64,000 nt of DNA, taken from the NCBI GenBank assembly GCA_015680685.1, contig MNCI01036292.1:1049978-1113977 (forward strand), read 5' to 3'. This DNA comes from Gnetum montanum (lineage: Eukaryota > Streptophyta > Gnetopsida > Gnetales > Gnetaceae). The translations under genes and the position numbers were made by a program. The notes under the pieces were generated by a model. That model was not told where the DNA came from and did not search any database. It was given only the letters and a program-made list of their open reading frames with translations. Shown in pieces: positions 57,541 to 64,000 of this stretch. Within the stretch, counting starts at the first letter, position 1. Each line of letters starts with the position of its first letter.

Positions 57541-58400
57541 ACCTTGCTGTTAAGTCAAAATAATAGCTGCAGTGGTGTTTGAATCCCAAATTGAAGTAGA
57601 TTGTTAAAGAGGAGATTGAACAACTCCTCAAGGTGGGATTCATCTACCTTATCATAGACAATCAGTGGGTAAGTCCACTCGTGGTCATGCCCAAGAAAGG
57701 AAGCAAATGGCAGGTGTGCATCGACTTTCGACTACTCAACATGACAACTTTCAAAGATCATTTTCCATTGCCTTTTGTCAACCAAGTGCTGGACACCATT
57801 TCTAGGCATAGATATTATAGCTTTCTGTATGGTTATAGTGTCTATAACCAAATTCGGATTGCACCTGAGAACCAGGTGAAGATGAATTTCACAATTTCTT
57901 AGATGACTTTTGTTTACCGTCAGATGTCATTCGATTGATGTAATGCCCCAGCCACATTTCAACAATTAGTCATAAGAATTTTTCAACAATAGATTGGTAG
58001 AAAGGTATAATTCTTCATGGATGAATTTTCTACCTATGGAGCTATGTTTGAGCAAGCCTTGGATCATCTTGAGCAAGTGTTGAGGAGATGTGTCAAAACA
58101 AACCTCTAGCTCAATTGGAAAAAGATTCATCTTATGGTCTAGGAAGCCACAGTCTTGGGGTACCATATTTTAAAAGCAGGAATTGAGGTGGACCTTGAAA
58201 AAATAAGGGTCATCTAAGGAATAACCCACCAACCTGAAACAATTAAATAAGTGCACTCATTCCTTGGTCATACTGGCTACTACTAGTGCTTCATCGATAA
58301 TTTTTTCAAAATTGCTAAGCTATTGGTCGAATTGACAAAGCAGGATGAATCATTCATCTAGGCCCTTGCATGTGAAACATCATTTGAACAATTGAAGCAA
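57541..58400 (+). pseudogene. Element F reverse transcriptase
   Basis: The N-terminal part 57633-57902 is open: NQWVSPLVVMPKKGSKWQ, CIDFRLLNMTTFKDHFPLPF, YYSFLYGYSVYNQIRIAPE. The catalytic box near 58018 reads FFMDEFSTYG; the second aspartate of the usual DD pair is Glu. GAGATGTG gives LRRCVKTNL, then LNWKKIHLMV, GIEVDLEKIRVI and HSFLGHTGYY. Stops, mostly TAG/TAA/TGA at former Gln/Arg/Trp codons, break it repeatedly. Confidence 0.87.
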
Positions 58401-58860
58401 AAGCTTGTTGAAACCCAAATTCTACAAGAACTTGATTGTTCCATACCATTTCGTGTGATAACTGATGCATCAAATTATGCTTTGCGGGTAGTGCTTATGC
58501 TAATGGATGATAAAAACTGTCCATATTATATTCACTACAGAAGTTGAAGTATTGCAGGTGCATAGCTAAACTAACCCACCATAGAAAAGGAATTCATGGT
58601 AGTGGTCTTCGCATTAGAGAATTTCAAGCACTATGTGCTTGACTATAAAGTGTTTGCGCACACAGATCATAGTGCCATCTGATTTCTAATGAATAAATAA
58701 ATGGTGAGACCTTGTGTCATATAATGGATCATGATTTCTCAAGAGTTTGATCTCACAATGGTTGATTGAAAAGGTGTGAAGAATATGGTCATAGATCACT
58801 TATTATGACTAAGATGGGATGACAAGAAGAAAGAAAGTCCCTTATCTGATCAGTTACATA
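58401..58860 (+). pseudogene. Element F RNase H
   Basis: SIPFRVITDASNYALRVVL at about 58440 is the start of the Gypsy RNase H, with the first Asp in ITDAS. The ALENFKHYVLDYKVFAHTDH segment near 58612-58670 is readable in a shifted frame. Several stops. It has a single RNase H only, unlike D and E. Confidence 0.75.
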
Positions 58861-60120
58861 ACGAATCTCTCCTTGCAAGGGCTATTAATGCATAAATTCT
58901 CGATGAACCAAAATAGTATGACACCATCCTCACTTATCTGCTCAAGCAAGAACTACTACAAGGGCTAGACACTAGAAAGAAACAATATTTTCTTCACCAG
59001 GTCAAGCACTTCATAGAAATTAATGGAAAGCTTTACAAAGTCTATCCTGATGGCCTTGTATGCTAGTGTGTTCCTAACATAGATCAACTGTGCATTCTCT
59101 AGGATGATCATGAAGGCCCCTGTGGGGGCCATTATGTTGGGAGATGCATTGCCATAAAAATCCTCATGGCAAGATATATTTGGCCAACAATCTTTAGGGA
59201 TGCACATCAATTTGTTTGCACGTGTGATCATTGCCAAAAGGATGGTGGAATGATAGCTCAAATGGAGGGGCCACAACAATGGATTCAAGCTCTTGAGCCA
59301 TTTAATATTTGGGGTATTAACTTTATGGCTTTGATTGCACCTTTATCAAATGGAAAGGCATATATCCTAGTCGCAGTTGAGTATTGCACCAAGTGGGTAG
59401 AAGCAGTATCCATCACCATTGTATATCCACCACTGCTACTTGGTTTGTACAACAAAATATCATAAATAAGTTTTTTATGCCTCATACATTAATTTCTAAT
59501 AATGGAACTAATTTTACATGTGCCACTTTCTAAAAACTTATGCAGTGCTTGGGGGTTGAGCATAAACTCATAACACCATATCACCTCCAAGCCAATGGTC
59601 AAGCTGAAGTCACTAATCAAGAGATTACAAAAATTCTAACATGCACCATTAGCAAATACTGAAGGGACTATAGTACCAAATTAAATGATGCCCTTTGGGC
59701 CTATTGCTCCACATGGAAGCTTCGCATAGGTTATTATCCCTATGAGCTCATGTACAAAAAACTACCAACATTGCCCATCTAATCCGAGCTCTGTACACTC
59801 TCTACAACCTATGACCTTGACCTAAATCTAATTCTAGCACAAAAAGAATGATTAATGAACCTCAACTTAATAGATGAAAATCTATTACTAGCCCTATCAT
59901 CCAACAAAATGCATAAGCCATTCAACAAGAAACACCATGACCTCAAAATAAGAAAAGTCAAGTTTCAACAAGGAGACAAGGTTCTCTATTGGAATCCTGC
60001 ACATGTATCCTAAAGAACCAAATTTTAAACATTGTGGAAAGGACCTTCCATTATTGATGAGAATTTTCCATCTAGGGCCATGATTATCTATAAACCCAAT
60101 AGCCTAGACAAGAAATAATT
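58861..60120 (+). pseudogene. Element F integrase
   Basis: The HHCC zinc part lies at 59100-59240 (GGHYVGRCIAIKIL, YIWPTIFRDAHQFVCTCDHC). The open part 59166-59465 contains FNIWGINFMALIAP, where Asn (AAC 59319-59321) replaces the first catalytic Asp, then VEYCTKWVEAV. Further on, SNNGTNF has Asn at 59498-59500 in place of the second Asp. The third residue, in GQAEVTNQE at about 59600, is kept. The C-terminal chromatin-binding part is degenerate (59900-60120). Two of three catalytic acids are lost by G-to-A changes. Confidence 0.87.
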
Positions 60121-62283
60121 AGACAACATGCAACAAGTAAAACCTTTCCATGAGCCCAAGCCAACCAACTCAACAAACACCTCAACATATGGACAGCCAC
60201 GCTCAATCTTTTGGATCTTCCCCTTCCAACTTAGTCATGGGGGAGATGGCCACCCATACTAATACTTTTCATACCTCCTTAGTCTTTTGACTTTCTTGTT
60301 TTATACATTTTTGTTTTTACAACTTCTTATTTTCATATTCTTTGTTTTACATATTTGTTTTACATCCTTTTGTTTTTGTTTTTTATTTTTCAGGTTATTG
60401 ATCTTTTCTAAGTTTTTGTTTTACACCATCGTTAGTATATTTGATATTTATTGCATACTCTATTACTTTCTTTTATATTTATCTTTTCTTATGTTTGGTA
60501 TGTTTTTCTACTCGTTCTACTAATAAGGTGTCAGGTACAATGGTAATGTGCTACTTGATGGTGGTATGTTTCATTTGTAATTTGATTGTTGATGTTCTTT
60601 TTCTAACTTTGAATTTCATCACTGATGATTGGGGCATGGTTTCTTTTCATGTAACAGGTAGTGAGTCCACATCATACATCCATCCACATACTCTATGGTT
60701 TTCCTTGTTTTGTAAACATGTAATGTCTTCTTCATTAATGCAACTTTAATAAATTGGTGACTTGTGTAGTTTTTAGAATTGGGAAGGAATCAAAGGTTTG
60801 GACAGGATGTGGCTTCAAAGGGATGTGGTATTCTTCGTGCTTTTCTATTTTCCTATGTGTGGGAGTGTTCTCATGAGCTTGTAACTATTCTATGTTATCT
60901 TACAATAGGAAATCAAATAAGTCCTTACATGGTATGGTCCTCATCAAAAATAAAATAAAAATAAAAAGAAAAAGAAAAAGAGAGAGAGATGAGGATTCAA
61001 AGCAGACCCCTTGGACAAAATAAATGCAAAAATGCATGGTTCTTTGCATGGTGTGGTTCACATTCAAAAATAAACATGGGAATTTAAAGAACACCCCTTA
61101 GACCAAATAAAAAGGGTTACAAGCATTAGTTATGGGACTTGTCTTATCTCCTCTAACCAAGGCCCTTTCTCACTTCCTACTTTCTCTTCAATTTGAAATA
61201 GTGGTTGTTTCATGGGATAATTCTTGTATCTTAGGGGATGGACTAGTCTTAGAATGTTGATGTGAAGTCACTAAAAGTGGTTGGTTTTGGTCTAGACTGA
61301 GGATGGATCCTACTGAGTTATTTTATCATAGACTCCACAAGGGACTTCATATGACCATAATTAAGAACTCCATTCCATTCTCTCTCTCATCCATCTATGC
61401 TTTTCTTACTTCACCTCACTACCGGTTTCATGTTTTGATTCAATGTTCTAGTTTGATGTGTTGGGTTTCTCAGGTAGTTACTTCTAGGTTTTTGTACATA
61501 ACTTTCCATAACCATTAATCATCCATGGTGCCCACAGAATCCTTGGTCTGAAGTTATGCCTACTTTGGGAAGGATATATTTGCATATCTTTTAGTTTGGT
61601 TAAGTTAATTTCTTTACCCTTAGACATTGTTACAATCAAATTCTTTTTATTTATCCAATCCATGCCATCCAATTGTATGCATCTTAACAACTGTTTGTAG
61701 TGAAATTCTTTTTTTTATTACTATGAATTTTTATACCCCCTTTCCAGTATTTCTTGTGTTAAGCTTTTTCTGAATTTTATGGATCACTTCTTTTACTTAA
61801 CCCATTCATCAATCTTTCCACTAACATTATCAAGTAACTAATCTATCACAATCACAACTCAGTTAGATAAAATCACTAATGAGGCAAGGTATTCAACTAT
61901 TATAGTTACACTTTATATACTAATCCTTGATTTTGTTGTGATTGTAATATGGAGCATGGACTAGAAGTAGAACTATCTTCACTAAAGGGGATGCAACAAT
62001 ATCAATCACAGGAGATTGTTCATGACTGATGGATCTCTTCTACCTCTCCTTCATTCTTCTATTGCCAAGAGGGGTTGGATGTCCTTTGGATCCAAGGATG
62101 TTCTTTCTTGTTGTCATGAACATCCAATTTAGTACACAATTGTAATATTTTATGCTTAGGAACTTCTGTATTTGCTTGTTTTTCCTATGTTGCTCTGCAT
62201 GTCAGTCCACACCTATATTTTGTAAAGGAATTTTTCCTCTTCTTCTATACTCAGGGATGAGTTTTCATTTAGTTGTGGGAGTA
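60121..62283 (+). other. Element F 3' region
   Basis: Two kilobases between integrase and the 3' LTR, the place where Athila elements may carry an envelope-like ORF. I find no convincing one. 60270-60530 is T-rich text that gives a hydrophobic but low-complexity ORF. 60930-61110 has (GAAAAA)/(GAGA) runs. A short frame at 61303-61518 has no recognised family. The region ends with AGTTGTGGGAGTA, a short purine-rich primer before the LTR. Confidence 0.55.
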
Positions 62284-63139
62284 TGATAAATCATGTTTTT
62301 TATACACTCCAATATTAGAGTGGGCCCAATATTGGATACATGATATCATGGCCCAAGATGCAATATCGTACATTTGATATCACAAGGTTACTTCCGGGTC
62401 TATAAATATAGTCCTCTGGCACACGATTGAGAGTAGTTTCTGGTAGTCAAGTAGTGAAATTCTTGCAAGTTGTCCATTTAAGAGTTAGAATATTTTCCAA
62501 GTGCCTGCAGTAGGAGGTCTAAGTGTGAAAGGATCTTTATTCAAGCATTAATGTACCGAAACACACCAGTGTGTTTGTAATAAAGACGAAATCTTTGATT
62601 CATCCTTGTAGCACTTGAGACTTTCTTTCTTATGCATTTATATATTGTGATTTCATGCAATTTATATTAATGTTATTATGCAATAATTAATTTTGATTAA
62701 TCAAGAAACTCATTAAAATACACAAGCATGACCCATTTGAACATACATGTGATACTTGGTAGCTTAGAAATGGCTAGCATTTGACAATCCAATAGTGTTT
62801 ACATAGAGTTCAGGATGTGTTCGGGAAGTGGGAATGGTTACTTATGTTAGGCTAGAATAGATCATAGTTTCTTAGCACTTAATCACTCTCACTTTCATTC
62901 TTATTCTAGGTGAGTAAATTGATAAAATACAAAATAATAATAAAAATCTTACACTTCATTCACACTTAACCATACAATTGCATTCCACAAGTGGGACTAG
63001 GAAGACAACGAATGAACAACACGCATGCATTGTTTAGCTCTAGTGTACTTAGTAATTATAGTCTGTGAAATTTGACTGGATTGCACATGAACGCCTATGA
63101 TTTTTATAGTTGGGTGTAGGGGTACCTCACTGCTCATCA
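62284..63139 (+). repeat. Element F 3' LTR (856 bp)
   Basis: Starts TGATAAATCATG and ends CTCATCA. TATAAATA at 62401-62408. Aligned over its whole length with 53132-54004, except for an insertion near 62305 and the absence of the 35-bp duplication. Confidence 0.9.
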
Positions 63140-63535
63140 ATAGGTGACATATGAATATTGTAATACTTTGAATGAGCTTAGCTAATAACATATTAAACAT
63201 AAAGATGTATTAAATGTAACCTTGATAGTTAATCTAGGCACTCATTAGTATAGTGGTATCACAAGACAATGATAAATAGATGGCAAATCAAGGTGTGTTT
63301 TATGCACTTTCATTAGTTAAAGATATTTTCTAAAATTAAACGTAGTTTTTATAACAACATATAAGTGCATTTATTGTAGTAATAAATCATAGTTGATTGA
63401 ATGTTAACAATGATAAACACACATTCTTATATGTAAATTAAGAAGTAAATAAGATTATTTTATGATGTTATATATGAAACTAATAATATTTTGATAACTT
63501 GAGGCATCAAATAAATAAAAATGATCAATAACTAT
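63140..63535. other. AT-rich right flank
   Basis: AT-rich, no coding region. TAGTATAGTGG at about 63247 looks like a tRNA A box but lacks a matching B box. The sequence GGCATCAAATAAATAAAAAT at 63503 and onward repeats that near 35068. Confidence 0.4.
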
Positions 63536-63608
63536 CAGTGAGACATAACTCACTTGGATAGAGTATGTGGCTTTTACTTGTACAAGTTATAGGTTTAATC
63601 ATAAGGAA
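63536..63608 (+). ncRNA. tRNA-like segment, likely SINE head or tRNA pseudogene
   Basis: An A-box-like TAACTCACTTGG starts at 63546 (10 of 12 matches to TAGCTCAGTTGG) and is followed by ATAGAG. A B-box-like GGTTTAATC starts at 63592, 46 bases later, as in tRNA genes. The middle, GTGGCTTTTACTTGTAC, sits where an anticodon arm would be (possibly Lys-like). The acceptor stem does not pair well, so it is not a working tRNA. Confidence 0.45.
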
Positions 63609-64000
63609 TTTGAAGAGACACTATTATTTTTATAAAATAAGACCTTGTATTAGTATGTTAGAACTTGAAACAATTTTACTATAGGTATGCCAAAGACATA
63701 TAAACAACATGATACTTTAAAAGAAGTTAGGAAGAATATAATGAGGCTAATATAATTCAAATTAATAACTTCTTACTTCCAAGATCTTATATTGCATTTA
63801 CATATAAGAAGTGCAATTATGTTCTAGGGGTTTAGTGGAGAAAGGATAATAGTAGATATTTTGAATTTATTTTATTAATAAGATTATCTTTTCATTTTTT
63901 ATTTTTTAAGGGGCAATGAGCTAAGGTTTGAATGAGAAATAGCTAACTATAGGTACATTTAAAGACATAATCATCATGATACATTAGAAGAATTATATAG
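63609..64000. other. AT-rich sequence at right edge
   Basis: No gene seen. AT-rich text with (ATAAG)-like words and a T-rich run near 63890. It may be the body of the SINE-like unit at first, then unassigned flank. Confidence 0.35.

Larger units (their letters stand above)
53132..63139 (+). mobile_element. Element F: full-length Athila-like Ty3/Gypsy retrotransposon (10 kb)
   Basis: LTRs at 53132-54004 and 62284-63139, flanked by GTAGG (53127-53131) and ATAGG (63140-63144), 4 of 5 identical. It has a tRNA-Asp primer site, gag, protease, RT, RNase H and integrase in Ty3/Gypsy order, then a 2.1-kb 3' region. RT and protease segments resemble Athila (for example CIDFRLLNMTTFKDHFPLPF). It is unrelated to A-E. 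The LTRs are clearly diverged and all frames are broken. Confidence 0.9.

Noticed and set aside
60287-60523. Hydrophobic ORF after F integrase as an envelope-like gene
   Set aside because: Comes from T-rich low-complexity DNA; no signal peptide, no cysteine pattern, far too short for an Athila envelope-like protein.
63240-63305. tRNA gene from the TAGTATAGTGG A-box-like word
   Set aside because: No B box at the right distance and no acceptor-stem pairing.

Overview
The window looks like intergenic DNA from a seed plant with a very large genome, possibly a gymnosperm, although the sequence does not fix the species. The evidence is that almost everything is plant Ty3/Gypsy LTR retrotransposon, nested several layers deep. 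Primer-binding sites match plant tRNA-Asn-like and tRNA-Asp 3' ends, and decay follows a CAG/CTG to TAG/CTA pattern expected of plant CHG methylation. I found no intact host protein-coding gene.

Six elements can be resolved. D (+ strand, 30548 to about 33320) is the 3' part of an old Tat/Ogre-like element: RNase H, a second RNase H, integrase, polypurine tract and 3' LTR. B (- strand, 30547 down to 9387) is inserted in D and carries a 5' LTR, gag, protease, an antisense gene and the start of RT. C (+, 21356-29327) is a young, compact gag-protease-only element inserted in the 5' LTR of B. A (-, 9386 down to about 470) is inserted in the RT of B and carries a 5' LTR, gag, protease and the antisense gene; its RT end lies outside the window. 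E (+, 35107-51787) is a full-length Tat/Ogre-like element with both LTRs. F (+, 53132-63139) is a full-length Athila-like element with a tRNA-Asp primer site. AT-rich DNA without recognisable genes separates and flanks E and F, and a tRNA-like (SINE-like) segment lies near the right edge.

The most interesting feature is in A, B and E. Each carries, on the strand opposite to gag-pol and exactly between protease and RT, a multi-exon gene of unknown function. At least three introns sit at matching positions with different lengths; one internal exon is 138 bp in both A and B; and the gene ends in a short acidic or proline-rich exon. Known Ogre elements have a spliced intron between protease and RT, so this gene would lie inside the sense-strand intron. 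Element C lacks the antisense gene, RT, RNase H and integrase as one block but keeps the same termini. It therefore looks like a non-autonomous partner that supplies gag and protease and depends on elements such as D or E for reverse transcription and integration.

All protein genes here are damaged by stops and frameshifts except for long stretches of C, so they are annotated mostly as pseudogenes. Lineage names rest on recognised sequence motifs, not on database searches.
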